35,316 bases of DNA from Muribaculaceae bacterium (GTDB lineage: Bacteria > Bacteroidota > Bacteroidia > Bacteroidales > Muribaculaceae), in the NCBI GenBank assembly GCA_017621225.1, contig JAGATN010000028.1, positions 1 through 35,316 of the forward strand. The letters run 5' to 3'. Positions 1 through 8,495 of this stretch are shown piece by piece. Numbering within the stretch: the stretch's first letter is position 1; each line of letters begins with the position of its first letter. A program made the position numbers and the translations under genes. The notes under the pieces were generated by a model. That model saw only the letters and a program-made list of their open reading frames with translations. It searched no databases and was not told where the DNA came from.

Positions 1-329
1 GCTGGAAAGGATTGTTTTTATGTGCCATTTCAAACGGGAATGAAAGGACAACAAACAAGAAATCAAGGATGAAATTTTGTGAAATGCCGTAATCTTTGAT
101 TTCGGAAAGTTTTCGTCAAAATTCACCGAAGATAGTGAGACGCTTCTTGTGCAGTGTCCTTACTCCGTAACTTTGCACACGAAAACAGACTTTCGCGGAA
201 ATCGCAAATGAGGGATTGGATCCGATACAAAGGGGCAAAGAATACCGTAGGTATCTGGATAACCAAGATGCAGCAAATGGCAAATAATAAAAGGAGGCCT
301 TCTAAAAAAAGAAAAAAGGTCTGTAACGA

Positions 330-384
330 AACAAGTCAGAAGTCGTGTTATATATACACGGACTGACTGACTAATATTTTGACC
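330..384. repeat. Tandem hairpin repeat, copy 1
   Basis: This 55-bp unit is closely similar to 438-494. Each copy carries an AT-centred hairpin whose arms read AGTCGTGT and ACACGGACT in this copy, then GACTGACTGA and a TTGACC end. A second short hairpin (CGGCTC/GAGCCG, about 395-418) follows. Strand and function are unknown. Confidence 0.6.
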
Positions 385-437
385 GGAACAGAAACGGCTC
401 TGTGAATATGAAGAGCCGGGATGCAGTCGGAAAAGGA

Positions 438-494
438 AACAGGTCGGAAGTCATGTAGTATATATACATGAACTGACTGACATATATATTGACC
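438..494. repeat. Tandem hairpin repeat, copy 2
   Basis: Second copy, 108 bp after the first. The hairpin arms are AGTCATGTA and TACATGAACT. Compared with copy 1, a G-C pair has become A-T on both arms, so pairing is kept. It is followed directly by another hairpin, CCTGTTCA/TGAACAGG (about 493-516). The changes suggest selection on the folded form, though two copies alone are weak evidence. Confidence 0.6.
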
Positions 495-709
495 TGTTCA
501 TGCATATGTGAACAGGGGCAGGTGCAACAAAGAGGGGAATTGGAATAATTGAAGTTGGAGAACATGAAGATTTGGCCTTGTTTTTTTCTTTGAAGGCAAA
601 AAATTATCTCCAATGAAACGATAAATAACACGAGTTCGCGACAGACGCTCAATTATAAATCGGACTAATTATTTTTATCGAATATGTTACCTCTGTGTTA
701 GTCGCAAAT

Positions 710-1822
710 TTATGTTGTTTTTGATTGTACTGATATACAATTAGTTACAAGTGAATTTGTAGAGGTTTGCGAAGTATGTCTCGCGAGGTGGAACGTCAGG
801 TTCTTCTCGATGCCACAGATGTCGGCAATCTCCTTCAGATAGCAGTTGAGTTTCTGATTGGTGATGATGGGCATGAGTTGACCGTCGTTGTAGCAACCCT
901 CATATTTGTTGAGGATTTTCAATGCCGGTGGTAGCAACGGTACCATTACTTTGGTGTTGGTCTTCTGGCGGTGGGTGACTATCCAAAGACGCCCGTCGAA
1001 CATCTTCTGGATATTATCGACGCGCAGGTGGGCGAGGTCGATGTATGCAAGCCCGGTGAAGCAGGCGAAGACGAAGATGTCACGTACCTGTTCCAAGCGT
1101 TTGCTTGCAAACTCCTTCTGCATCATCTTGCACAGTTCGTCTTCTGTCAGGTATCCACGGTCAACACGCTCGATTGAGATTTTGTAACCATTGAAGGGGT
1201 CAACGGTAATAAGCCCGGCTCGGATGGCTTTGTTGATTACCTGCTTGAAGAATTTCATACACTTGTAGGTCGTGTTCTGAGAGTATTTATACTCGGTGCG
1301 CAGGAAGAACTCCAAGTCCACGATGAACTGGTACTTGATCTCGCGGAGCGGTATGTCGGTGATGTTGTATTTCTTTTTCATGAACTCCACCACACGACGG
1401 TACATCCGCTCATATTTGCGGTAGGTGGGGTCTGCCTTGCTCAGTCCCACGAGCTTTTTTGTGTCTTCGAGGTGCTGCTCATAGACTTTGAGAAGCGACT
1501 CTTCTCTCTGGGTGATGCCCATATAGGCATTGCGTACCATTTCAGCAGTAACGAAACCATGACGACGCTGGATGTCGTAGTAGTGTTCTTTAAGAATGAC
1601 CTGTATATCATTCAGACGGCTATTAAGTTCGAGAACCTTTGCCGAGCGGCCAATAGCCCTGCCTGTTTTTGCATCCCAAATTTCAGGGTTTACAACCAAT
1701 TTGGAATTTAGCTGTTCCATTTCTCCGTCCACAGTTATTCGTATCATGACGGACACATTGCCGTCTTTGTTGATACGATTCCCGCGGATGTAGAATAGAA
1801 CTTTGAATGTGTTCTTTTTCAT
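710..1822 (-). pseudogene. Truncated tyrosine recombinase/integrase
   Basis: This is a Bacteroides-type phage/ICE integrase remnant of 370 codons. An arm-DNA-binding domain (about residues 5-90) and a SAM-like core-binding domain (about 108-205) lead into a catalytic domain from about 225. The CFTGLAYIDL box and the FHLARHT box with H-x-x-R are present. The family normally continues 50-60 residues further to a nucleophilic tyrosine. Here the sequence leaves the family right after ARHT. One base appears to be missing near 774, since the next frame restores only F-A, and a stop follows in either frame. The protein cannot carry out strand exchange as read. It lies beside ssrA, a classic target for such enzymes. 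The integrase call is secure; the inactivity is inferred from the missing C-terminus. Confidence 0.85.
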
Positions 1823-1840
1823 CTAACGAGGATTTGGTGG

Positions 1841-1881
1841 TTATCATAAACCCGGTTTTGCCGTGGTTTGACATGATAACG
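1841..1881. promoter_or_regulatory. Palindrome upstream of the integrase start
   Basis: The arms GTTATCAT (1841-1848) and ATGATAAC (1874-1881) are perfect. They are extended inward by AAACC/GGTTT with a 3-nt bulge. The site begins 18 bp upstream of the integrase ATG, where an autoregulator, excisionase or the integrase itself could bind. The role is inferred from position only. Confidence 0.4.
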
Positions 1882-2129
1882 AGTTTAACTTTTATTTTGC
1901 TTAGACCGACTTTGGCCAATGTCAGACTAATGTCGGACATTAACCAAATCGGTATCGAACCCGTCGTTATGAATGATGGAATTATCGTTGTTCTCGGTAA
2001 TCAGAAAAATGGTAAAGCAGGGATTTGGAAATACTCATACCGATGTCCTGTTTTTGACCGCCTTTTTCCGACTTATGTCCGAGTTAGCATCTCGTAACAC
2101 GCTGATACTATGTTTTATGCAGCACTAAT

Positions 2130-2186
2130 CGTTACCCAACCGTTACCATTTTTGATTTTTGAAAAAGCGGTAACGAGTTGGTAACG
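2130..2186. repeat. Paired GTTACC boxes, possible integrase arm sites
   Basis: Two CGTTACC boxes 11 bp apart (2130-2147) face two inverted copies, GGTAACG, also 11 bp apart (2169-2186). The central spacer is AT-rich. Four regularly spaced and oppositely oriented boxes between an integrase gene and the tmRNA 3' end look like recombinase arm-type sites. Another partial CGTAAC lies near 2094. The function is inferred. Confidence 0.45.
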
Positions 2187-2251
2187 AATGGTGGTCTGTT
2201 GCGGTCTTTTTTCTGTCCGATGACGGTCCTGAGTCGTCATTTTTAGGCACG

Positions 2252-2286
2252 AAAAAACCGCAGAATTGATTGATATTCTGCGGTTT
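2252..2286 (-). terminator. Rho-independent terminator of ssrA
   Basis: A perfect 12-bp stem (2255-2266 with 2275-2286, core ACCGCAGAAT) with an 8-nt loop is followed on the minus strand by a run of T. It begins 48 bp beyond the mature tmRNA 3' end. Confidence 0.8.
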
Positions 2287-2333
2287 AGTCTTGTTTAGAC
2301 TTTTGTTGGCCGGAATCTGTCCGACCCGCCAAG

Positions 2334-2730
2334 TGGAGCTGGAGGGATTCGAACCCTCGTCCAAACGTGGAACTAATAGGCTTTCTACATGCTTAGTTTC
2401 TATTTGATTTTCGTGCTGACACAGGCAAGAAACGACCAATGTCTGCCTTATTCTCTTGAAGTTTCGGATATCGCGCGAGACTCTTGACATCCTATTTCCG
2501 ATTTACCTGCACCGCCTTGTCGATCCGTCTCGGAAAAAGGACAATCGGGCGATGTCTTGTCGCTGCAACTGTTGCGGCGATTAAGCTAATCTACTGTACT
2601 TCGATTAAGCAGCAAGAGCGTAGTTATTTTCGCCATTTAAAATTTTGATGTCCCATATTATAGAGCGTAGCCATCATTGCTCTGCATGCTTACATACCAC
2701 TTCTACACGCTGTCAAAACCGGTCAACCCC
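2334..2730 (-). ncRNA. ssrA: tmRNA (transfer-messenger RNA)
   Basis: tmRNA rescues stalled ribosomes and tags the incomplete protein for proteolysis, working with SmpB. On the minus strand the 5' end GGGGUUGAC pairs with the 3' CAGCUCC to form the alanine-type acceptor stem, and the T arm has GAGGG-TTCGAAT-CCCTC. The tag frame at 2605-2634 reads GENNYALAA then stop, the Bacteroidales form. Length is about 397 nt, normal for a one-piece tmRNA. The genomic 3' end is A followed by CTT, so the CCA appears not to be encoded and would be added after transcription. A near-consensus promoter lies upstream and an intrinsic terminator downstream. The 3' end borders an integrase remnant, consistent with past use as an insertion site. 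Confidence 0.97.
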
Positions 2731-2754
2731 ATGTGAATAGATGTAAATCAAATT

Positions 2755-2786
2755 CAAAATTATAAGTTATTTTTGTATTCAGCAAA
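2755..2786 (-). promoter_or_regulatory. ssrA promoter
   Basis: On the minus strand TTTG (2783-2786) is followed after exactly 20 nt by TAATTTTG (2755-2762). This matches the Bacteroidetes sigma-ABfr -33/-7 consensus. Transcription should begin about 20 nt before the mature tmRNA 5' end, leaving a short leader for RNase P to remove. Confidence 0.75.
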
Positions 2787-2877
2787 TCGTAGCCGATTTT
2801 TAACTGATTTTTGCAAGAATTTGAGCGGAATTTGGGCTGAATTCATCGCAATGCTTCGTTGAAGGCATTTTGCCTTG

Positions 2878-3885
2878 TCATCGTATGCGTGGCGTTGGGA
2901 TGAATCGCGATACCGTTTCACGTAATTTCCTGATTATTCGTTTCTTTAGCGGCTTTTTAGCCGTTAAGTTCACGGCTCTTGTTTTGGCTTGATTTATGAA
3001 ATCGTTTTTGTCGATGTGACGGTAAGGATTTAAATGCGATTCGATTCTCTGATACACGTCATCCACCTTATCATCTTTTCCGTCAATCAGCATGTGTGCC
3101 GCATAGTTTAGACCTATCGACACATATGCATCCATATAGCCATTGCGCACTGTCTCATTGTCAGCAAAATGTAGCATAAGATGCTCTCGTACTTGCATTG
3201 CCATGTCGAGTTGCCGTACTATTTGCCCGCTCCATATTCCGTTTATATTTTGACGATACACGGCCATTGGGCGATTGATGTAATGGATGTCTCCGTGTGC
3301 GGCGTGAAGTGAATGCATTGCATAGTCAAACAATGTTATTTTGCTTACCCAATCGGGTATCTCGGATGCCGGAATGGCACGATACATCACCGATAGGTTG
3401 GTTATCACATTGCTCCTACACAGGTCGTTGAGGGTTATGTCCGACTTTTGGCCTCCATTGCTCAGGCTCATTGTCCGGGTATCGGCAAAGTAATTCACCA
3501 CCCGGTGAAAGCACACAGAGCATTCCGCATGGCTTTCCATGTATTTGGTTTGTATTGAGAGCTTGTGCCGCGAACACCACCAATCGTCTCCTTCGCATAT
3601 GGCTATGTATTTTCCCTTGCATTTTGAAAATGCGTCGAGATAATTCAGCTGCAGTCCGAGGTTTTTCGGCCTGTCTATGAAGCGTATTATGTCGGGGTAT
3701 CGGTCGGCCCATTTTTTCACATGCGATGCGGTGCTGTCGGTCGATGCGTCGTTAGCCACTATCAGTTCATATGGAAAATCCACTTGCTGCATGATTACGC
3801 TACGAATGGCCTCGTCGATGTATCGTTCTTGGTTGTAAGTGATCATTATCACGCTCACAAGCGGATTGGCTGATGAATGCTCCAT
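2878..3885 (-). CDS. Family 2 glycosyltransferase
   Basis: The 335-residue protein has a GT-A fold. The N-terminus reads VSVIMITYNQERYI, the nucleotide-binding NDASTDST lies at 45-52, and the metal-binding acidic motif EGDDWW at 98-103. It should transfer a sugar from a nucleotide donor to a polysaccharide or other surface glycan; donor and acceptor cannot be told from sequence. There is no membrane segment and the C-terminus is very basic (KKPLKKRIIRKLR), suggesting a peripheral cytoplasmic-face membrane association. It starts 28 bp after lpdA on the same strand and may be cotranscribed with the glycine cleavage genes, although a functional link is not obvious. Confidence 0.85.
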   Translation of the reverse strand: MEHSSANPLVSVIMITYNQERYIDEAIRSVIMQQVDFPYELIVANDASTDSTASHVKKWADRYPDIIRFIDRPKNLGLQLNYLDAFSKCKGKYIAICEGDDWWCSRHKLSIQTKYMESHAECSVCFHRVVNYFADTRTMSLSNGGQKSDITLNDLCRSNVITNLSVMYRAIPASEIPDWVSKITLFDYAMHSLHAAHGDIHYINRPMAVYRQNINGIWSGQIVRQLDMAMQVREHLMLHFADNETVRNGYMDAYVSIGLNYAAHMLIDGKDDKVDDVYQRIESHLNPYRHIDKNDFINQAKTRAVNLTAKKPLKKRIIRKLRETVSRFIPTPRIR

Positions 3886-3913
3886 ATGAATTTGAGATAC
3901 TTAGAGTGATTTG

Positions 3914-5233
3914 TTATTTCAATGCGTTTAATACTGCGGCATGCACCGTTTCGCCGAGCGTAGGATGGCTATGAATCGATTCGGCTACGTCGTCGGCGCT
4001 TATGTTGGCGCTCATGGCGGTGGCCATCTCCTGTATCAGGTCGGCGGCATGAGCACCGCATATGTGGCAACCGAGTATCTTATGGCTGTCAGCTTCGATT
4101 ATTACCTTTACCAGACCGTCAGCTTCGCCTATTGCAAGAGCCTTGCCGTTTGCCCTGAATGTTGCCTTGCCCACTTTTATGTTGAGATTACGGTCGATGC
4201 ATTGCGTTTCGGTAAGTCCTGCCATTGCGCATTCAGGTTGAGTGAACACGGCCGAAGGCACTACGTCAAGACGTTGCCGTTTGCCTAACGCCACTCGTCC
4301 TTGCGCGGATGCGGCGTGAGCCAGCATGCAGAGCCCGTTCACGTCGCCTATGGCATAAATGCCGGGTATCGACGTTTGCATGTTCTCGTCTACCTGTATG
4401 GCATTGCGATTCAGCTTTATACCAAGTTCATTCAACCCTTCGGGCAATACCGGCTTGCGTCCTACCGCCATCATCACCATGTCGGCCGATTCCTCTTTTA
4501 TTTTGCCTTTCGATTCATATGTCACCGTACGTCCGTCGGCAATGCTTTTTACTTCGGCCGATGTTATGATGTTTATTCCACGACGCTTAAGCGACATTCG
4601 CAGGCGTTTGGCTATTTCGACATCAAACGGAGGTAAAATCTCCTTGCAATATTCAATCACCGTGACTTTTACGTCGAACGAAGCGAATATCGAGGCAAAT
4701 TCCATGCCTATCACTCCGCCGCCGATTATTATTATCGACGATGGCAATGTCTCGGCCGATAGCATCTGATCGCTGTTGACGGTCAGTTCGGCGCCCGGAA
4801 TGGGCAACGAAGCCGGAGCCGATCCGGTGGCTATGATTATTTTTCCGGCACGTATCGTTTCGCCGTTCACTTCCACCTCGTTAGCCGACTTCAGTCGGGC
4901 TTCGCCGCGTATCACCTCGGTTTCCGACAACGTTTGGGCCACCCCTTCGCGTAGCTCCGACACTACTTCGTTCTTACGCTTCACGGCTTTGCCGAAATCG
5001 AGAACCGGCGCGCATCCTATGTCGACTCCAAATTCAGCTGCCGAACGCACGGTGTCGGCCACTTCCGCCGACCGACACAGCGCCTTCGTCGGAATGCATC
5101 CTCTGTTGAGACACGTTCCGCCGAGCTCGTCGCGCTCTATTATTATCACGCTGTTTCCGTCGCAGGCAGCTTCGGCCCCGGTGGCATATCCTCCGGGGCC
5201 CGAGCCTATGATTACTATGTCTACCGATTTCAT
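3914..5233 (-). CDS. lpdA: Dihydrolipoyl dehydrogenase (glycine cleavage L protein)
   Basis: This FAD flavoprotein reoxidises dihydrolipoyl groups with NAD+. At 439 residues it is slightly shorter than the usual 450-475. The FAD-binding GSGPGGYATG is at 10-19 and the redox disulfide lies in GGTCLNRGCIPTK (Cys41, Cys46). The NAD-binding motif IIIGGGVIGMEFA lies mid-protein, and AIGDVNG binds FAD. The C-terminal HSHPTLGE supplies the His-Glu pair of the active site. Its start is one base after the gcvPB stop, so the two are surely cotranscribed, and it probably serves as the L protein of this glycine cleavage system. It could also serve 2-oxoacid dehydrogenases elsewhere in the genome. Confidence 0.95.
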   Translation of the reverse strand: MKSVDIVIIGSGPGGYATGAEAACDGNSVIIIERDELGGTCLNRGCIPTKALCRSAEVADTVRSAAEFGVDIGCAPVLDFGKAVKRKNEVVSELREGVAQTLSETEVIRGEARLKSANEVEVNGETIRAGKIIIATGSAPASLPIPGAELTVNSDQMLSAETLPSSIIIIGGGVIGMEFASIFASFDVKVTVIEYCKEILPPFDVEIAKRLRMSLKRRGINIITSAEVKSIADGRTVTYESKGKIKEESADMVMMAVGRKPVLPEGLNELGIKLNRNAIQVDENMQTSIPGIYAIGDVNGLCMLAHAASAQGRVALGKRQRLDVVPSAVFTQPECAMAGLTETQCIDRNLNIKVGKATFRANGKALAIGEADGLVKVIIEADSHKILGCHICGAHAADLIQEMATAMSANISADDVAESIHSHPTLGETVHAAVLNALK

Positions 5234-5234
5234 G

Positions 5235-6704
5235 TCAAGCGTTTTGAGTCAGGTCGGCATATGTTACTATCTGATTCAGTGCCGCTGCCGTATCGTCCGG
5301 GCGGCTTATGGGCGTGTTGTGGGGCGCCGTTTTCACCACTTCGGGCGTGGCCGATGCTTCGTGGGCTATCTTCGCCATCACGCTTATGAATTCGTCGAGC
5401 GTTTCCTTGCTTTCCGTTTCGGTGGGTTCTATCATCAGCGATTCATGGAACAATAGCGGGAAGTATATCGTAGGAGCATGATATCCGTAATCGAGCAGTC
5501 GTTTTGCCACGTCGAGGGTCGTCACTCCGGTCGATTTGTCGGCCAATCCATCGAAAACGAATTCATGCTTGCATATGCGGTCGATCGGCAATTTGTAAAC
5601 GTGATTGAGCGACGACTTTATGTAATTGGCATTAAGCGTAGCCAGAGGCCCTACGTTCTTCAAGCCTTCGTTTCCGAGCGAAAGTATGTAGCTCAAAGCC
5701 TTCATTTCGACGGCAAAGTTACCCAAAGTCACCGAAATGGAGCCGAGCGCATCGTCGTTTGTGGTCAGCGCGAAACTTCCGTCGTCGCGTTTTATTACTC
5801 GAGGATTCGGCAAGAATTTTTCGAGCCCTTTTCTCACGCCCACAGGGCCCGATCCGGGGCCGCCACCGCCGTGAGGTGTCGAGAACGTTTTGTGCAGATT
5901 TATGTGCATCACGTCAAAGCCCATGTCGCCGGGGCGCGCCACGCCCACCATCGGGTTGAGATTTGCTCCGTCGTAATACATTAGTGCTCCCGCATCGTGT
6001 GCCATCTGTGCTATTTCGGGAATGCGGCTTTCGAATATGCCCACCGTGTTGGGGTTGGTCATCATCACGGCCGCCACTGTGTCGTCGAGAAGTGGACGCA
6101 GTGCGTCAACGTCGATGGTTCCGTCGGGCAGACTCTTTACTTCCACCACTTTGAGCCCGGCCACGGCGGCACTCGCGGGATTGGTTCCGTGTGCCGAATC
6201 GGGCACTATGACCTTGGTGCGTTTTGCGTCGCCGCGCGATTCGTGATATGCGCGTATCACCATTAGGCCGGTGAGTTCGCCATGCGCTCCCGCAAACGGA
6301 TTGAGCGTAAATTCGCTCATGCCTCCTATTTCGGCGAGAGCAGCCTGAAGCGTATGATATGCTTCAAGCGCACCTTGCACCGTCGCTTCCGGCTGATAGG
6401 GATGAAGCTTTTGCATTGCCGGCATTGCGGCTACCTCCTCATTTATTTTGGGGTTATACTTCATCGTGCATGAGCCGAGCGGATAAAAACCTGTATCTAC
6501 GCCAAAGTTGTTGGTGCTTAAGTTAGTATAGTGTCTTACCAATGTCGGTTCGTCTACTTCGGGCAATTGAGGCGCACTTTCACGCATAAGCGTTGAAGGG
6601 ATGTCGGACAACGAACCCTCTACGGCGTGTTTGGGCAATTTGTATCCTTTTCGGCCTTCGCGCGACAATTCAAATATCAGTTTGCCGTAATACTCTCTAT
6701 TCAT
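5235..6704 (-). CDS. gcvPB: Glycine dehydrogenase (decarboxylating) subunit 2
   Basis: This is the PLP-bearing half of a split P protein. Together with GcvPA it decarboxylates glycine and loads the aminomethyl group onto the lipoyl arm of GcvH. The cofactor lysine is K272 in HINLHKTFSTPHGGGGPG, and the glycine-rich loop follows. Other family motifs are FYPLGSCTMKYNPK and DSAHGTNPASAA. Its 489 residues match the family. The start overlaps the gcvPA stop by 8 bp, which suggests translational coupling and balanced synthesis of the two subunits. Many Bacteroides carry a single fused gcvP of about 950 residues, so the split form is worth noting. Confidence 0.96.
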   Translation of the reverse strand: MNREYYGKLIFELSREGRKGYKLPKHAVEGSLSDIPSTLMRESAPQLPEVDEPTLVRHYTNLSTNNFGVDTGFYPLGSCTMKYNPKINEEVAAMPAMQKLHPYQPEATVQGALEAYHTLQAALAEIGGMSEFTLNPFAGAHGELTGLMVIRAYHESRGDAKRTKVIVPDSAHGTNPASAAVAGLKVVEVKSLPDGTIDVDALRPLLDDTVAAVMMTNPNTVGIFESRIPEIAQMAHDAGALMYYDGANLNPMVGVARPGDMGFDVMHINLHKTFSTPHGGGGPGSGPVGVRKGLEKFLPNPRVIKRDDGSFALTTNDDALGSISVTLGNFAVEMKALSYILSLGNEGLKNVGPLATLNANYIKSSLNHVYKLPIDRICKHEFVFDGLADKSTGVTTLDVAKRLLDYGYHAPTIYFPLLFHESLMIEPTETESKETLDEFISVMAKIAHEASATPEVVKTAPHNTPISRPDDTAAALNQIVTYADLTQNA

Positions 6705-8061
6705 GGCGTGATGGGGTTAAGTTTGGTGCAAAAGTGTTTTTGGCAAGCATTATGAGCGCATCCATGTCAGAGCGAGATTGCAACTCCGTTACGGCTATCA
6801 ATATTTCGTCAGGTGCTATCTTTACACCGGGTAATATGCCTTGTTTTATGCCGTCGGCAATGAATTTGTCGACATCGCCGCCGTCAACCTCAATAACAAA
6901 TTCGTTGAGATAGGGGCGATCGGGATATTTGAGACGCATTTTGCCGGTTGAGGTCAATCCGTTGACGAGATATTCGGCTCCGCTGTGGCTCACCTCGTTG
7001 ATTTCGCGCAGCCCTTTATTGCCGAGCAACGAAAGGTACATGGTGGCATATAGCGCCATCAGACCTTGATTCGAACATATGTTGCTGGTGGCTTTGTCGC
7101 GTCGTATGTGCTGTTCGCGGGCCTGAAGGGTGAGCACGAACACTCGGCGTCCGTTTTCGTCGGTGGTGGCGCCTACTATTCGTCCTGGCATTTTGCGTAT
7201 CAGGGCCTTGGTGCAACACATATAGCCGAGATACGGGCCGCCATACGACAATGACATGCCGAGCGATTGAGCATCGCCGACGGCTATGTCGGCGCCCCAT
7301 TCGCCGGGCGTCTTTATGGCTCCGAGCGCCGATGCCACGCAGTTCATTATCAACAATGCCTTGTTGGCATGGCACAGATCGGCGATGCCGGTGTAGTCTT
7401 CAAGTATGCCGTAGAAATTGGGCGATGCCACTATGACTCCGGCCACGTTGCCTTCGCCTATTTTTGCTTCAAGGTCGGCGCGAGAAGTCGTTCCATTGTC
7501 TTCGGCTATTGTGTCGACCACAACGTTGTGGTAGTGGGCATAAGTGTCTATCACTTTACGCACGGCCGGATTAACGGTTGCCGATACGAGCACCCTGTTG
7601 CGTTTGCGGGCGTGAGCCACGGCCATCATCATGGCTTCGGCGGTGGCCGTAGAGCCATCGTACATTGAAGCATTCGATACCTCCATGCCGGTGAGTGAGG
7701 CCATCATACTCTGATACTCGAAGATGTATTGAAGCGTACCCTGCGATATTTCGGGTTGATAAGGGGTATAGGCCGTCAGAAACTCAGAGCGTGAGAGCAG
7801 TGCCGGAATGACTGACGGTGAATAATGGTCGTAATATCCGGCCCCGGCAAAGCAAGTGAGTTCCGATACATTCTTGTCGGCAAGCTTCTTGAAAAAGTTG
7901 CGTACCTCCGTTTCGCTCATTTCCGACGGAAGGTCGTAATTGCGATTGAGCTTGAGATTGTCGGGGACGTCGGAATACAGGTCGTCGAGCGTCGCCAGAT
8001 TGCAACGCTCGAGCATCACCTTTATGTCCTCGGGGGTATGAGGGAAATACCTATGTGTCAT
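6697..8061 (-). CDS. gcvPA: Glycine dehydrogenase (decarboxylating) subunit 1
   Basis: This is the N-terminal-half homologue of P protein, which pairs with GcvPB to form the active enzyme. The 454 residues are typical. The start MTHRYFPHTPEDIKVML is the normal family N-terminus. The motifs FAGAGYYDHYSPSVI, TAYTPYQPEISQGTLQ and YDGSTATAEAM are conserved in this subunit. It does not carry the PLP lysine. It lies 21 bp after gcvH and overlaps gcvPB by 8 bp. Confidence 0.96.
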   Translation of the reverse strand: MTHRYFPHTPEDIKVMLERCNLATLDDLYSDVPDNLKLNRNYDLPSEMSETEVRNFFKKLADKNVSELTCFAGAGYYDHYSPSVIPALLSRSEFLTAYTPYQPEISQGTLQYIFEYQSMMASLTGMEVSNASMYDGSTATAEAMMMAVAHARKRNRVLVSATVNPAVRKVIDTYAHYHNVVVDTIAEDNGTTSRADLEAKIGEGNVAGVIVASPNFYGILEDYTGIADLCHANKALLIMNCVASALGAIKTPGEWGADIAVGDAQSLGMSLSYGGPYLGYMCCTKALIRKMPGRIVGATTDENGRRVFVLTLQAREQHIRRDKATSNICSNQGLMALYATMYLSLLGNKGLREINEVSHSGAEYLVNGLTSTGKMRLKYPDRPYLNEFVIEVDGGDVDKFIADGIKQGILPGVKIAPDEILIAVTELQSRSDMDALIMLAKNTFAPNLTPSRHE

Positions 8062-8082
8062 AATCGAACCGGTGATTATCGA

Positions 8083-8463
8083 TTAGTGGGCCGATTCGCT
8101 TTCGCACAATGCCTTGTAGGCAGCCTCATCGAGAAGTTCGTCAAGTTCCGACTTGTCGCTGAGTTCCACTTTTATTATCCAGTTTTCCATGGCATTCTCG
8201 TTCACCAGACGCGGGTTGTCGATCAGATGTTCGTTTATTTCCACGACGGCGCCGCTGACGGGCGAGATGAGGTCGCTGGCAGCCTTTACGCTTTCGACAG
8301 CGCCGAATTCTTCACCGGCGGTAACGTCGTCGTCCACTTCGGGCATGTCAACGTACACTATGTTTCCAAGTGCATGCTGGGCATAGTCGGTAATGCCTAC
8401 ATATCCTATGTTGCCGTCTACTCTTACATATTCGTGGGTCTGAGAATAATAAATGTTGCTCAT
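8083..8463 (-). CDS. gcvH: Glycine cleavage system H protein
   Basis: This is the small lipoyl carrier that shuttles the aminomethyl intermediate between P, T and L proteins. The 126-residue length is standard. The lipoylated lysine is K60 in GAVESVKAASD. The N-terminal YYSQTHEYVRVDGNIGYVGITDYA is divided by the usual family features (THEYVR, GITDYAQ). The lipoyl group could be attached by the LplA-like ligase encoded two genes upstream. It sits 32 bp after gcvT and 21 bp before gcvPA. Confidence 0.97.
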   Translation of the reverse strand: MSNIYYSQTHEYVRVDGNIGYVGITDYAQHALGNIVYVDMPEVDDDVTAGEEFGAVESVKAASDLISPVSGAVVEINEHLIDNPRLVNENAMENWIIKVELSDKSELDELLDEAAYKALCESESAH

Positions 8464-8495
8464 AATATTTTTAGTTTTAATGTTCTGTTGTTTAA

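Larger units (their letters stand above)
1..709. other. Gene-poor mobile-element flank
   Basis: I see no convincing protein gene here. A 70-codon frame at 154-366 and a 93-codon minus-strand frame at 371-652 are open, but neither has a recognisable domain, and both run across the hairpin repeats at 330-511. The base composition is AT-rich compared with the core genes to the right. The stretch abuts the broken 3' end of an integrase and is best read as the eroded interior of an integrated element or its scar. Confidence 0.5.
1823..2251. other. Non-coding interval between integrase and ssrA
   Basis: A 96-codon plus-strand frame (1807-2097) crosses this stretch but resembles nothing and covers the palindrome, so it is not called. 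The interval holds the palindrome at 1841-1881 and paired GTTACC boxes at 2130-2186. This is the layout expected of the attachment region of a tyrosine-recombinase element. Confidence 0.5.

Noticed and set aside
154-366. 70-codon frame in the left flank
   Set aside because: It runs into the hairpin repeat, has a low-complexity lysine tail and no recognisable domain or ribosome-binding context.
330-494. CRISPR-like array
   Set aside because: There are only two imperfect copies with internal hairpins and a long, structured spacer; no cas genes are present.
1807-2097. 96-codon plus-strand frame upstream of the integrase
   Set aside because: It covers the palindrome and overlaps the integrase start antisense; nothing family-like was seen.
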